Positions 10,326-21,398 of a stretch of DNA of 64,000 nt are shown one piece after another. Below the pieces are notes generated by a model, which ran no database searches, was not told the DNA's origin, and saw only the letters and a program-made list of their open reading frames with translations. Numbering within the stretch: the first letter of the stretch is position 1; each line of letters starts with the position of its first letter. This stretch comes from Zygnema cylindricum (taxonomy: Eukaryota; Streptophyta; Zygnematophyceae; Zygnematales; Zygnemataceae): the NCBI GenBank assembly GCA_037447655.1, contig JBBHKE010000167.1, positions 113,992 through 177,991 of the forward strand, given 5' to 3'. A program made the translations under genes and the position numbers.

Positions 10326-10504
10326 TAGTTGACTAGACAGCTGCTAGACCAGAATAGAGTAGCTAGTAAAAGCCTAGAAAGAAACTAAGTGATAAGAAAA
10401 TTGAAAAAATAGACTAAAACTGAAACTGAAACTGAAACTAAAAACTCAATCGTAGAAACAGTTTTGTAACATCCCAAGCATTTGTGATTTTGATTGTCCA
10501 ACAG

Positions 10505-10576
10505 AAATTTATCCCAAAACAGATTAGAAGGATATCTGGCCACATTTCTTGGAATCTTCCCCGAAATTGTCAATTT
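10505..10576 (+). CDS. LRR gene: repeat exon
   Basis: 72 nt: NLSQNRLEGYLATFLG then FPEIVN. Acceptor CCAACAG, donor GTGAGT. A short abortive copy of an exon start (KLSSRL) follows another ACAG at 10,045, suggesting a broken duplicate. Confidence 0.83.
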
Positions 10577-11280
10577 GTGAGTATACACAATATCTGATCC
10601 TTTTGTATTTCAAAAAAAATGATATTTTTTAAAGGATATTTTAAAGGATATTGAGATTTCTACAATGCATTTCGTCTCAAAATCTCTAATTTTCACCATT
10701 ACATTGTTATTGTTTTGATAAAGTGTATCCAAAAAGATTCAAAAATAACCGAGTTTAATTTTATACCTTTTAATTACTCTTTATTCCTCTCTCTCTCTCC
10801 CTCTCTTTATTAAATGAGTGTTGAGACAAACGAAGGGTTAAGCCCATAACTTATTTACATGAGTGGCCAAGAAAGGCCAAAAGAGATAATATGACAAAAT
10901 AGCAAAAGAGTCCAAAGGAGAAGAGAAGGCCGAGATAGAAGAGTCAAGAGAGAGTAACGGCAAACAAAGAAAACAAGGGAAAGGTTTGTCGTTTGTGTGT
11001 CTTATCAATTGAATATATTACACGAAGAAAAAATAAGACACAAAGGAGTCTTATAATGAGACAAAGAAAAAGGGTAAGCGAAAAGGCTCTAAAAGGTACA
11101 TCAAATTTAGGCGTAACCGAGGAAGGTACAATTAGTTACGCTAAAACGAATCAAAGTCTGAAAAGGATTCCTACGAAAGAATCATCAAAGTAATAAAGGT
11201 ATGTACAATCCACTAAGTAAAGTACAGAACGCTAAACCACAGTACTAGACTTATAGCGTAGCGTGTACGACTCTAAAGTA

Positions 11281-12406
11281 CACCGTCGATCGTATTTAGC
11301 GTGTTGAACACTACACCGCCAATCGTTATTAGCGTTGTGTACGCTAATTCCGTCCCGCTTTTTTTTTTTTTTATTCTCCATTAGTGTAGTTAATTCTATT
11401 TTTTTCTTTATTCTATTTAGGGTTATTTTCAGTACGTTGTCTCATAAATAGAGTGGTGTACGGTCAGTGTCAGACCGTACATAAATGTACCTTTTTAAGT
11501 TAAAAAATACAATAAATTAGTTTTAGTAACCGCGGACGCATGAGAATGTGCGTTCTAAAAAGGAAAAAAAACCAGGTCGTAAAAAATCCCGCTCGCACAT
11601 ATTTCGTCCGACAGCCGCGTTTCGACTGTGTGAATGTACAATTTGTGTACGATTTGTCAGATTTTGTACGGAGACTTAAATTAGTGTAAGCATGTTTGTG
11701 ACCGGCATTTTTTTTTTCAAAGATCCAAATTACCATAACCAAACAATTAGAATGTATGATTTTTTCCAAAATTTCAAATTCTTAAATAGCGTACACCACG
11801 GTAATTATTTTTATACGCTAAAAAAACTTACACGCTAATAACGATTGGCGGTGTAGTTCAGCGCCCCTAAATTTTGAGGGTTTTACCTAAAATAGGGTAA
11901 ACGATACTAATTTTTCCTGTACGCTAATTACGAGATGAACAATTAGTGTACACCATTTTAATTTATGTATGATTTTATAAGTGTGGAGTACGGAACGTGT
12001 CGGTTCGTATAAAAATGTACTTTTGAATTATACAAGTACAGATATTTTTAAAAATATCTTCTATCACACGAAAAACTGCCCTGTGAATTAAAAGATTTCG
12101 TACCCGTACCTGTTTTAGTGTACATTTATTTGTCGCGTATTGCCTACACCCCTAAAAAACCGAAATTAGAGTTAGGAATTAATTAGAGTGAAAATATGCG
12201 ACAGTGTACGAATTGTCAGAATTTGTACTTTTACCTATATTACTGTGATTATCCTCTCGACAAATCAGCTGTACCCATATTGGTGTTCGTTGAAAAATTA
12301 GTGTATAACTTTTTTTTCAAAAAATTTCTAAGTCAAAATTAGTGTACATGGCACTAAATTATTCTACACACTAATAATTTCTACACGCTAAATACGATCG
12401 ACAGTG
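11281..12406. mobile_element. TA-target MITE, long form, with nested copy
   Basis: The ends are CACCGTCGATCGTATTTAGC and its near inverse (GCTAAATACGATCGACAGTG), flanked by TA on both sides. A second long copy sits inside at 11,314-11,853. Without the insert it is about 584 bp. No open frame is credible. Confidence 0.8.
11314..11853. mobile_element. TA-target MITE, long form L1 (nested)
   Basis: 540 bp between TA dinucleotides. Ends are CACCGCCAATCGTTATTAGC and GCTAATAACGATTGGCGGTG, perfect inverted repeats. It is almost identical to the 539-bp copy at 31,819-32,357 over the whole length, so both moved recently. Confidence 0.9.
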
Positions 12407-12545
12407 TAGTGTAGAAAACTAAAGAACGCTTTAATTGTATTTCAACACTCTTTCTCTCTCTCCCTCTCTCCCTCTCCCCCTCTCCCTCTTCCTCTCTTCC
12501 TCTCTCTCCCTCTCTATTTCAACACTCTTTCTTTCTCTTTTTCAG

Positions 12546-12617
12546 GGACTTGTCGTACAACTGGTTTCAAGGCAACGTTCCTTCTTTTATTGGGAACTAT
12601 TGAAAGCTGAACAATTT
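12546..12617 (+). pseudogene. LRR gene: repeat exon with in-frame TGA
   Basis: 72 nt: DLSYNWFQGNVPSFIGNY, then TGA at 12601-12603 where the repeat expects a hydrophobic residue (Leu), then KLNN. Exon length and splice sites are preserved, so a point substitution such as TTA to TGA is the simplest cause. Confidence 0.85.
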
Positions 12618-12819
12618 GTGAGCATTTTTCTTTTCTTAATTCCCAATAAATCAAAAACGGGATGATAAATTCTGTTAAAATTTTCAAATTGTTCAGGAAT
12701 GTCCAATGTTGTATATGTCTGAGTACTTTTTAAATGCAAAAATAAAGAAAAGCTCATTGTTTATGAATACTATTAACTGTTGTTATTCTAACACTGTTTT
12801 CTCAAATTCGATATAAAGG

Positions 12820-12890
12820 AATATGATGAATTGTTCTTTTTTTGGACCAATTCCGGATTCTATTTTTAATCTTGTCAATCTCGAAACATT
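12820..12890 (+). pseudogene. LRR gene: repeat exon with frameshift
   Basis: The exon is 71 nt, one short of its sisters. It opens NMMNCSF; the expected GPIPDSIFNL and VNLET then appear in another frame. The run of six T after TTC is one base too short. A sequencing error in the homopolymer is possible. Confidence 0.75.
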
Positions 12891-13197
12891 GTAAGTGCCT
12901 TTATATTTTATTTTATTTTGTTTTTTTTCCTTCTTTTTTTCCAATCAAGTACTGATACATTGTAGAGTATTTTATTTATTGATCAAATTGAGATAAAATA
13001 ATCCTTTTCTAAAAAGTGATTTAATACAATACTTTTCTTCTTTCTTTTTACGATGCTCTTTTCAGAAAACCCAAAATCCCAAAAACCCTTTAGTTTTGTC
13101 ATAACATTTCTTTTTTAATATGACTTGCATACCAAACATTATAGATAGAGAGGGAGAGAGAGAGAGAGGGTGGGAGAGAGCATGATAAGGGTGTTGA

Positions 13198-13419
13198 TGT
13201 TAAGATTCCTAGAATCAGGGGATAGAATGGACGATCCCAATAAAGTGATTGATGAGCCGTCCAGGATTTGAACCTGGGACTTTTCACTTAAGCTGCGAAC
13301 GCACTACCACTGTGCCACCACCTCGGATGTTACGCTGGTGGGTCCATTTTTATATAGCTTTTTAGTGTGGATTTTACCACAATTTCGGATATCGAGCGCA
13401 CGTTTCATGTACGTCAACA
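13198..13419 (-). mobile_element. Solo-LTR-like element with tRNA-like core, copy 2
   Basis: 222 bp from TGTTAAGATTC to GTCAACA, with a perfect 5-bp duplication GTTGA at 13,193-13,197 and 13,420-13,424. On the minus strand, TATATAAA precedes a tRNA-like segment (about 13,325 to 13,256). That segment has a GCAC/GTGC D-type stem around AGTGGTA, a TTCGC/GTGAA stem with loop AGCTTAA (anticodon position CTT), and a CCAGG/CCTGG T-arm around TTCAAAT. The acceptor stem is poor, so it is not a functional tRNA gene. It is homologous to 4,716-4,930. Confidence 0.72.
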
Positions 13420-13551
13420 GTTGAGAGGGAGGAAGGGAGAGAGGGAGAGAGGCGGAAGTTATCGTCAATTAGACGAAAAGTTAAAACTTGAAAAACTCTT
13501 AAAAGTGTTGAGAAAACTAAATTAAAATTGTTTACTTGATTTTTGCAACAG

Positions 13552-13623
13552 GTATTTGGGCACCAATAAATTCTGGGGACAACTTTCGGAAAAAATCAGA
13601 AAACTGGCAAAACTCACTTATTT
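13552..13623 (+). CDS. LRR gene: repeat exon
   Basis: 72 nt: YLGTNKFWGQLSEKIRKL then AKLTY. Acceptor CAACAG is good; the donor GTAAAA is weak. Confidence 0.8.
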
Positions 13624-13924
13624 GTAAAATGAAAAAAACCTCAACTTCTAGAGAGATTTTTTTCTTTTTCTATGATGGTCTCCTATTGGATGGTTTTTTT
13701 TTTTATTTTTTTATTTGTTTATTTATCAAGAGTAGATTGCAACATCATTTTATTTTGTTTGAGAGATAAAGGAAGGAGAAGGATGTGACAAATGAAGAGG
13801 GAGGGGAGGAAGGGGGAAAGAGAGGGAGAGAGAGTGAGAGAGAGAGAGAGAACAAGAGAGGGAACGTGAGAGAGAGAGACTTATTTTTTCTGGGAATGGA
13901 TGACAAGGGTTTGTCTTTCAATCT

Positions 13925-13978
13925 TTTTAGTGGAGAATTCCCTCACTCCGTCAAAAAATTGAAGAACCTACTAGTTTT
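13925..13978 (+). CDS. LRR gene: last recognisable repeat exon
   Basis: It reads NLFSGEFPHSVKKLKN then LLV, with donor GTAAGA. The acceptor is unclear because the expected AG is altered. It is the last LRR sequence before the Harbinger ORF. Confidence 0.7.
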
Positions 13979-14008
13979 GTAAGATTATCTTTTTCCTATA
14001 TTTCCCCA

Positions 14009-14722
14009 CCGACCTCTCACCGATGGACCACGGATGAAGCAATAAAGCTCATTACGTTAAAGGTGGAGGAGATGCGAAGCGACAAGATGAACGGCTTGCA
14101 GGCCATACATCCTAAAGAAAAGTGGAGGTTAATCAGTGAACACCTCGAACAAAGAGGTGTGTACAAACCCGGTAGGACTTGTCAACAAAAATGGGAAAAT
14201 GTATTTAGAGATTTAAAAAAAGTTAAGGATTGGCAATGTAAGATACCTAGTGGGGCTTTATATTATTGGGGGATGACAATGGAAAATAGGACAGATAGAA
14301 AACTACTAGGAAGTTTTGACAAGAGGTTTTATTCGATTATAAGTGAGGGGACGATTGGGAACGAAAACATACAGCCTACACATGTGAGGGACACTTTCGT
14401 GCGTAGTCAACAACGGTCAAGTAGTCTCGAGGAGTCATCACTCGACACACAACCAACCGATAACATATTCTCTAACATTTTGGGAAAGCGTCGTAGAATT
14501 GAGAAGGAGGCAACCGCTGCACGATCGTTAGAATTTAAAGAGTTTCGACAAATCGTTGTAGATATTCATGAAATGACTGTGAAGGAAACTAAAAACACCA
14601 TCGACAAGTTCAAGGACATGCTTCCTGCAAACTGGGAGAAGACGGAACAAGGAAGACTCCGTCTAATCGATGCCGTGTGCAAACTCGCAGAGCGAGGGGG
14701 TCGTCGCGACACATTCAACTAA
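14009..14722 (+). CDS. PIF/Harbinger ORF1-type MYB/SANT-like DNA-binding protein
   Basis: The open frame extends upstream of the first ATG at 14,072 and reads RWTTDEAIKLITLKVEEM, then EKWRLISEHL, then GRTCQQKWENVFRDLKKVKDW. This is a trihelix/MYB-like domain of the kind encoded beside PIF/Harbinger transposases (aromatic/basic positions W, W, W about 20-30 residues apart). The C-terminal half is helical and charged and ends at TAA 14,720. In this superfamily the protein binds DNA and brings the transposase to the ends; that role is family knowledge. It begins about 30 bases after the last LRR exon, and no start codon is clear before 14,072, so a 5' exon is missing or lost. The transposase is on the opposite strand downstream. 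Confidence 0.75.
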   Translation, partial: PTSHRWTTDEAIKLITLKVEEMRSDKMNGLQAIHPKEKWRLISEHLEQRGVYKPGRTCQQKWENVFRDLKKVKDWQCKIPSGALYYWGMTMENRTDRKLLGSFDKRFYSIISEGTIGNENIQPTHVRDTFVRSQQRSSSLEESSLDTQPTDNIFSNILGKRRRIEKEATAARSLEFKEFRQIVVDIHEMTVKETKNTIDKFKDMLPANWEKTEQGRLRLIDAVCKLAERGGRRDTFN

Positions 14723-15332
14723 AGACGGAAATTGTGAGGTACACGTCTTTTTTCAAAGTTTTTGCATTTACTCTGGATTGTTTTTCGTACTTATTTCTTC
14801 GTGTGAGCGTTTATTGTTTATTTGGTGTGTTGATTTTCCTCCTTGTTGTCATATTTTCTGGTTGCGGATTTTTTTGGAGGAAACGTGGAACAAACACACG
14901 ACTTATCCGATTAGCGAGGGGAAATGGTGAAATACTCAAATCATCACCTTTACTTTCACCTTTTTTCCCATGTGTTCTTCATCAACAACACTTTCCAAAT
15001 GGATTTGGCTAAATTGTAATTCAGCGTAGAATTAGGGTGGTAAACGGTGGTTATGATGACAGTGGTTTTTTTTTTTTAGGTTTCTTTCATTTTGATTTCT
15101 TTATATGCTTAGTGTTGATAGAAGGAAATGGGAAAACTACCGTGTAAAGTAGAGAAAGGTGGCTGAATTTAGTGAATTTTATATTTTTTTATTATTTTTT
15201 GTATTTCAAATTTCGAGTGTGAAATGTCAAAAAGTTTTACTACATAGGGCTGGTGACCCGTTTTTGCAATGAGTTATTGTAACTTTGTTGTACACTTGTG
15301 ATACGACATAATTTGTTCTTATTCATGTTGCT

Positions 15333-15530
15333 TTGTTTATTGTTATGTCGTTGTTCTTCCTATTGGGCCGACAATTGCAGCGTAGACAGTTGATGCTGCA
15401 GAGTAGACAGTTGCTGCTGCAGAACAGTCAATTGGTGCTGCAAAACAAACAATTACTGCTGCAGGGCAGAACAACTGCTGGTGTTGAGCAGACAGGTGTT
15501 GTTGCTACTGGTGCTGAGGTTTTCGGATAG
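15333..15530 (+). CDS. Short ORF with seven-residue QLLLQN-like repeats
   Basis: A 21-bp unit is repeated about five times (15,370-15,475), giving RQLMLQS, RQLLLQN, SQLVLQN and KQLLLQG: an amphipathic heptad-like run. It might be a C-terminal exon of the Harbinger ORF1 protein or a chance minisatellite. I cannot choose. Confidence 0.35.
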   Translation: MFIVMSLFFLLGRQLQRRQLMLQSRQLLLQNSQLVLQNKQLLLQGRTTAGVEQTGVVATGAEVFG

Positions 15531-16597
15531 AAAATACATAATATAATAAATCTTTATACAAAAAATGACGTTATGAATTTTTATTCTGAGCTTTGAAACT
15601 TTGACTTCAACGTTGGAAATAAGAAATTACATGATAATCTAAATATTTGCACTCGAAAAGTAAACAAAGACATTGGAAATTAAATTTTGATTAAAAACAA
15701 AAAAAACTGAAAAAAAAAACTTTTTGAATTAGGCGCTAGACATGGCACATTGAGAATTAAAACCATATAAAGTTTCATGCGTAAAGTCTACAAAAAAAAA
15801 ATAGAATGAAGGATTTTATTATTATGATACAAATTTGAGGAAAAATAACCTTATGACAAGTACAGTATTACATTTTCAATGAACGACTTTTAAGAACTTT
15901 GAATGTTGAATTTTTATATAAAAACTTAGAACTTTGAATGAGTTCTATCCGGGATTAAAACAAACATTGTACATGGTTCAATCTATAAATTTTGAAAATA
16001 GGGTATTGACCTGACATATCAAAATACTAGTTCAATTCCAAACATTAGAAGAGAGAAAGAGAGAAAGAGAGAGAGGATACGAGTTTTTTGCATAATTCGA
16101 ATATCCTGATTTCCTTTCAATCTCGCAGTGTGCGTACATCGATACAAAAAGGAAAGCCCTACATTGATAGTATTGGAAAAAAAAACATGTATACTTGTTA
16201 TGCATTCTTAAAATAGAAAGCGTCAGCCTAGAAATCATTGCTAACATTGCTACAGATGTATCCCTATCAAAATGCTTCACAGAATTGTTTCATTGCCACG
16301 GTATTCATCAGAATGGTTCTTGACAAGCTCGTATGTTATGAAGCTAAAATTGCACCGATTATCGAACCACCCATACAGTAATGGAGAGTCAAATTCACAA
16401 TGCAACATATATGTCCTCGTCACAAGAGGGACGGAAAATACAAAATGCAATACAAAATACAGAGAAACAAAAAAAAATGAAACATGGAAAACATGGTCAG
16501 AATTCCCCTTTGTAAGTAAAACCTCAAACGGGTCAATCTTGGTTGAACGCGACAAGGGAGACAATGAGACAACAGGAGACAGAGATAGAGAGATGAG

Positions 16598-17110
16598 TCA
16601 TGAGTCAGAAGGAGACAAAGAGAGACAGAGAGAGGTAGAGAGAGTTGGAGGGAGACATAGGGAGAATGGAGGAAAGAGACCAAAGGGAGACAGAGGGAGA
16701 CAGAGGGAGAAGCAGATTTTGTAAAAAATGAACCGATTTACGTACAGATAATAATTAAGTATAAATAATAATAAATAGAATAAAAAAATGGTAAATATAA
16801 AATAACAGTAATAATAAAAATGAAATGGGGAAAAAAATTTGGGAGAATAAAAAGATAACAGTAGAAAAAGGAAGGGAAAAAACGGTAAAAAATACAAAAA
16901 ACAATAATAAGAATGATAACAATAATAATAATAAAAAAACAGAAAAAAAAGAACAAAAGAACAAATGGGAAAAGAAAATCAAAAAAGATGAAAGAAAAGA
17001 AAAGGGGAAAAAAAAAGGAGAGGGAGACAAAGGGGAGAGTGAGAGACAAAGAGGGGGTGACAAGGACATGGTTCTCAAATTCCAGTAGAAATAGGGGGGT
17101 AAGCGAGCAT
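16598..17110. repeat. Low-complexity A/GA-rich tract
   Basis: GACA/GAGA-rich sequence at 16,560-16,715 and A-rich sequence with AAT runs at 16,740-17,010 give long but meaningless open frames on both strands. It separates the two Harbinger ORFs. Confidence 0.7.
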
Positions 17111-17160
17111 GAGAAAAAAGAAGCTGAGCAAGAAAGTGACTCACCAACCAATCACAGTTG

Positions 17161-18430
17161 TTAATTCAGTACATGCCTCTCAAAAGGATCTTGAGCTAAA
17201 ACATCTCGTAGTGCCTTCACTTCCTCATCGGAGTATGCATCCCTCTCTTCTCCACCGACATTCAATTCCTCCTTGTTTGGAGGGGTAGTCGGTGGAAAAT
17301 CCTCATCTAGGTATCTTATGTTCTTCTCCAACAACAAATTATGTAAAGTGCATGCCGTGATAATCATGTCAACTAACCGCTCCGTATTTGGTAAAATTAT
17401 TTGTCGACTAATGATTGGCCATTTTATTTTATAATTCCGAACACTCTCTCCGCACACATACATCTACTACTGTGAAAATAGTTGAACGACTTTTGTGGTT
17501 CTTCTAAGTTTGACCCAGGGTACGGTGTTATTACGTGTCTACTTAAAGGATACCCTGAATCCCCAATAAGAAAAGGTGGCACATCTACCAAACCAACATC
17601 AGCCGACGGCCCTTACAATCCCCCGCCAAACAAGATAGCATTTCATATTCCGGAATCTCTATAGACTTTAGAGTCATGCACGCTACCAGCCCATCCTACG
17701 CAAGCATCAAGTATCTTGGTGTTCGGAGCCACCACGGCCGACAAGATAGTAGAGTAATTCCTCTCCCTGTCGTACCAATTCGACGGGCGCATATGAGCTC
17801 CTAACCCTATATTGATGTGAGTAGCGTCGATGGCCCCGCAGCAATTGGGAAATTGAAACTTAAAGTCTTTAAAAGCTGTTACTGGTTGAGTGAATCTCCT
17901 CTTCGTTGGCCATTTTATTAACCTTGGGGTCAAGATTTCCCACACGGCTCGGCAAAATATTGCTTGTTTTTGGGTGACAGTCATTTTACTCACGCCAAAA
18001 AGATCCCCTATCCCGTCGCTAAACGGTAAAGGACCATCTCAATTTTTCGCATTACAGGAAGCTTCCTACTAGGGATGTTGACAAAACATGACGTAGGGTC
18101 AGTCTCCATCTGATGCCCTAATTCTTCAGCCAAATAATGTACAAGGTGTCTTGTAAGGCGGAAAAGTTCCATATATGTCATGGAGAAATGTAAACTCAGA
18201 GGTCGGATGTAGTACTCTCCCTTAGACCTCTGTCGTCTAGGTCTGCAGAGCAACATACTTAAACCCTTGACCAAATTTACGAAGGTTTGCGAAGCGGCCA
18301 TGATGTTCCTTTGAACAAGGATCATCATGATGGTTAAAATGATAATTTCCTCCTCGGATTGGTCATCCTCATGTTCATTAAGGAGGATAAGTATAGCGAG
18401 CAACAGCTCAATTTCGAAGAAATCAGAGGA
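17161..18430 (-). pseudogene. PIF/Harbinger DDE transposase, broken
   Basis: Read on the minus strand, the pieces in order are 18,403-18,008 (helical N-terminal part, ending MRKIEMVLYRLATG), 17,993-17,643 (VTQKQAIFCRAVWEIL, CCGAIDATHINI, WYDRERNYSTILSAVV, GWAGSVHDSKVYRDS) and 17,640-17,161 (FLIGDSGYPLS, then IIKWPIISRQI and ACTLHNLLLE). GAIDATHI and GDSGYPL carry the expected catalytic aspartates of a DDE_4-type Harbinger nuclease. The pieces are in different frames with a stop after YRDSGI, so the gene is inactive as read. The ORF1 partner at 14,009-14,722 is convergent. Confidence 0.87.
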
Positions 18431-18659
18431 AAATGAAGTCTAGCGCCGCTGCTGCGGAGGTTTTGGGTCAAAGAAAGGCCTTTAGGAGAGAGCCATGGCA
18501 ATATTTTATAGAATATTGTGTCCCCTATAACATGACCAAACCGTACATTTCGTACATTATCGTACATTACTTACAACGTCCTTTTTACACCTGGTGGTAC
18601 ACAGTTTGCGCTATCAACTTGCTGCGAAAGATTCTATATGGATTCGCACGATCGGAATA

Positions 18660-18790
18660 ACATCTTACGTGGAGCCAACCAGCATGTGCCACGCAGAATA
18701 AATGTCGGTTACTGACCTGACACAATGGAACGGTCGCTGCAGTAAACGAAGTTTTGACGTTTACTGAGAGCGCCTAATGGAACAACGCTC
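18660..18790 (-). repeat. Candidate terminal region of the Harbinger element
   Basis: This segment matches 50,716-50,839. Both copies end CCTAATGGAACAACGCTC followed by TAA or TTA, as a PIF/Harbinger end with its 3-bp target would. I found no matching left end near 14,000, so the left side may be deleted. Confidence 0.55.
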
Positions 18791-18792
18791 TA

Positions 18793-19310
18793 AAACTTAA
18801 AAGTTTGAGGGGTCTCGCCAAAAATGTTGCCCTAAAAGTTAACGGTTCCGCACGCTTTCAAAAACGCATAGCATATACGGCCAAGATTCAATTGGCGGAA
18901 AAGTGAGGTACGGTACGGTACAGAACACCTTGAATCGCTATTAGGGTTAATAATTTTTGCGCCACTCAAAACAAATTTTCTGCGTACACACTTGTCCAAT
19001 TTTCAATTTGAGACCGCCAATCGGAAGATGAGAATCTTAGCATTCAATTGCAACCGTCAGATTTATAATCCAACAAATGTGTACGGAGAAAAGATGTTTT
19101 ATGAGCCGAAAAAACATCAACCCTAATAGCGATTCACAGTGTACTTTACAGTCTTGTTAAATACAACATGTACTCAAGATCATACGTTCTTTACAGTGCC
19201 GTAGTTTTGTTTTTGTTTTCACCCTCGAGAATCTATCAAGATTCTCCAAGAGTCCAAGCGTAAAAGTTGACCGTTGATTTTTTTGTTGGCGCATACGCGA
19301 AGCCATCAAT
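18793..19310 (-). repeat. Dispersed repeat R, copy 2
   Basis: Reverse-complement homologue of 3,080-3,412, interrupted by the MITE at 18,926-19,141. Confidence 0.62.
18926..19141. mobile_element. TA-target MITE, short form S1
   Basis: About 216 bp. The ends are CACCTTGAATCGCTATTAGG and CCTAATAGCGATTCACAGTG; TA follows the right end. The interior carries the family blocks CGTACACACTTGTCC and TGTGTACGGAGAAAAGATGT. Confidence 0.85.
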
Positions 19311-19736
19311 CCATGCGACTCACAGGCGACAAACTGGCGACACTCCTCGAAGGACAGTGCGGAGCCACACGATGGGCAGTGGAGAGGTCCGTACAATCAG
19401 CACTCCTGGATTCCTGGATTTGATGATTGTGCCACGATGGATCGCCAGTGAGGACTCTACACGTCATACAGGCCGAGGTGTGACTTCGGACAGGTGGAAG
19501 CAAATCCACCAAAATGCGCCAGGAAATCTTTGGGGGAAGACATCTTGTCACGCTCCCTCCCCTCCTTTCACTTGACATTCGTGTTCTGCAACGCTTATTT
19601 TTTAATTGTTACATTTGTTTTTCACTTTTTTAGGTTGTCAGAATTTTTGTACTTGTAATAAGAGATAGTACGCTCGTACAAACATTACATTCTGATTGGA
19701 TGGAACATCTTTGTCGATTTTCAATATCTGGCACTA

Positions 19737-20352
19737 CACCGCAAATCGTTATTAGAGTAAAGAAAAAATTAGAGTAAAAAAACAAAAAAAAACAATTAGA
19801 GTAGTGAACTCTAATTTATGTGGTAGAACTTTTTCACAGAGGAAGTTTACTCTAATTTATTTAAGCACTCTATATCGGGTTGTGTCGGCAATAATTATCC
19901 GCGCTGAAATTATGAACACTGAATTACGTCAACAAAGAAAATCTGTCAGTCCGTATAGTTTTGACGTCATTATGACGTTAGGACTATTTGTCGCGCAGAA
20001 TGTCAGTTAATGTTCACACTGACGACGATGCTGTCGACGGACGAGAGTTATGCAAACGGCTTTTTTTCGATGTGATTGATTTTTTGTTTAGTGCGATTTC
20101 ACGTGCGAGCGCGATTCTATTAAATCATTATTTGTCCCTTTTAACTTATAAAAGTACAATTATGCACGGTCGGACGTCGTCCGTACTCCACACTACATAA
20201 AACGAACCTATATTATAATTTTTCACGCAAATTAAGCCTTACCATGAATAGTATAATGAAAAATTTAGAATCATTTACTCTATTTAAGGTGATAGAGTCG
20301 AAATTTAGGGCGACCGGATTAGCGTTATTTACTCTAATTACGATTCGCGCTG
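19737..20352. mobile_element. TA-target MITE, long form L3
   Basis: 616 bp between TA dinucleotides. Ends are CACCGCAAATCGTTATTAGA and TCTAATTACGATTCGCGCTG. It is diverged from L1 and L2 but keeps the same terminal pattern. Confidence 0.8.
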
Positions 20353-21398
20353 TACTGTAGAATATTGTTGCATTCACACTAGAAATGGACGATGAATGAG
20401 ATGAGGAAACGAATGTCCTTTTTTTTGTTTGGACGTGAATCGCCCTTGACGTCAACTCACGTCAACAAAAACTTCGCGATGTGATTCATGTTGCCGTACG
20501 ATTAGTCGTCGATGACACAAACCTGTCCGTACCAAACCATCGTTTTTCACTCGTAAAAAAGGGGGAGGACGTTTCGTCAAAGTTCCAAAGAAGTTAATAA
20601 ATTACAACTTTTTTCCTTCTATTTTAGATGGTTTTTAGTGGCTATTTGTTGATGGGTTAGCATTTAAAAAAAAAACTGTTACAGTTCAAATCATTCATTC
20701 GCGATACGACTTGATGTTTTTTCAAAGTCGGAATTATGCATTCCGAAAAGGTTGTATGGAAAAGAAGATGACTTAGGGTAACGTTCAATGAGTCGAAAAG
20801 TGGGGTATTTTACAGAAATCCGCGACTATCCGTACCAAACTGTACCTCTTATTTTGTTTATATACAAAAAAAACCATAACACAGAATCTTGCCAATACTC
20901 TCTTAAGGTTTGGGAGGTAACACACACCGTCGGATTTTCATCTACCAGGCGTTCGCTTCATATTTCTTTGTAACTGTCAACCCACCTCAAAGAGTTAGCA
21001 GATACAAAAAAAAAAATCGTGACACGCTGGACGATTAAGCTAGGTGTCATGATGCACAACCAACAAAAAATCACAATATTTACACATGACACATGCTTTG
21101 CAGAATACAACCGAAAATAAAAATGTAATTCGTAATATTCTTTCGTCACACTATTTCTCTCAAAGGACTTTCGTTATGTTCGAAAAACAAAAACCCTAAA
21201 AAATGAGCTGGCGTAAAGATTGACGCTTGCAAGAAGTAAAAAAGTTGTGTTGCATGATTACTTCGTATGCAGATACATGGTACGCAAGTGAAGATTTGAA
21301 GTTAAGTTTGTCGATGCTAAAAATTTGAAAGATATTCAATATCAAATCGTAGCTTGTGTGTCGCAAGTCAATTTAGAACACGTGGTTTACAGGCTCTT
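20353..21398. other. Intergenic, no gene seen
   Basis: About one kilobase of AT-rich sequence. Open frames are short, without recognisable motifs, and I see no RNA gene. Confidence 0.5.

Larger units (their letters stand above)
10785..12450 (+). repeat. Dispersed repeat Q, copy 2, split by MITEs
   Basis: Copy 2 matches 6,956-7,425 and is interrupted by the MITE at 11,281-12,406. It lies in an LRR-gene intron. Confidence 0.68.
5008..13978 (+). pseudogene. Leucine-rich-repeat receptor-like gene, decayed
   Basis: At least ten exons encode plant extracellular LRRs; most are exactly 72 nt (24 residues) with phase-2 introns, the usual structure of plant LRR receptor kinases. Exons: 5008-5137, 5573-5719, 5980-6051, 6444-6538, 6794-6865, 8062-8133, 8912-9016, 9900-9971, 10505-10576, 12546-12617, 12820-12890, 13552-13623 and about 13925-13978. 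The first contains the SW..NPC..W.G..C cap typical of this class. Lesions: TAA at 6035-6037, TGA at 12601-12603, and a 71-nt exon at 12820 consistent with one missing T. An exon pair is duplicated in tandem. No membrane segment or kinase follows; a Harbinger ORF begins 30 bases after the last exon. Expression as a truncated or alternatively spliced product cannot be excluded. Confidence 0.85.

Noticed and set aside
16598-17164. Phe/Leu-rich minus-strand frames that look like membrane proteins
   Set aside because: They are the antisense of A/GA-rich low-complexity DNA, with no start context or homologues I recognise.
19267-19578. Possible small genes on either strand
   Set aside because: Overlapping frames with no motif; part of the region is dispersed repeat R.
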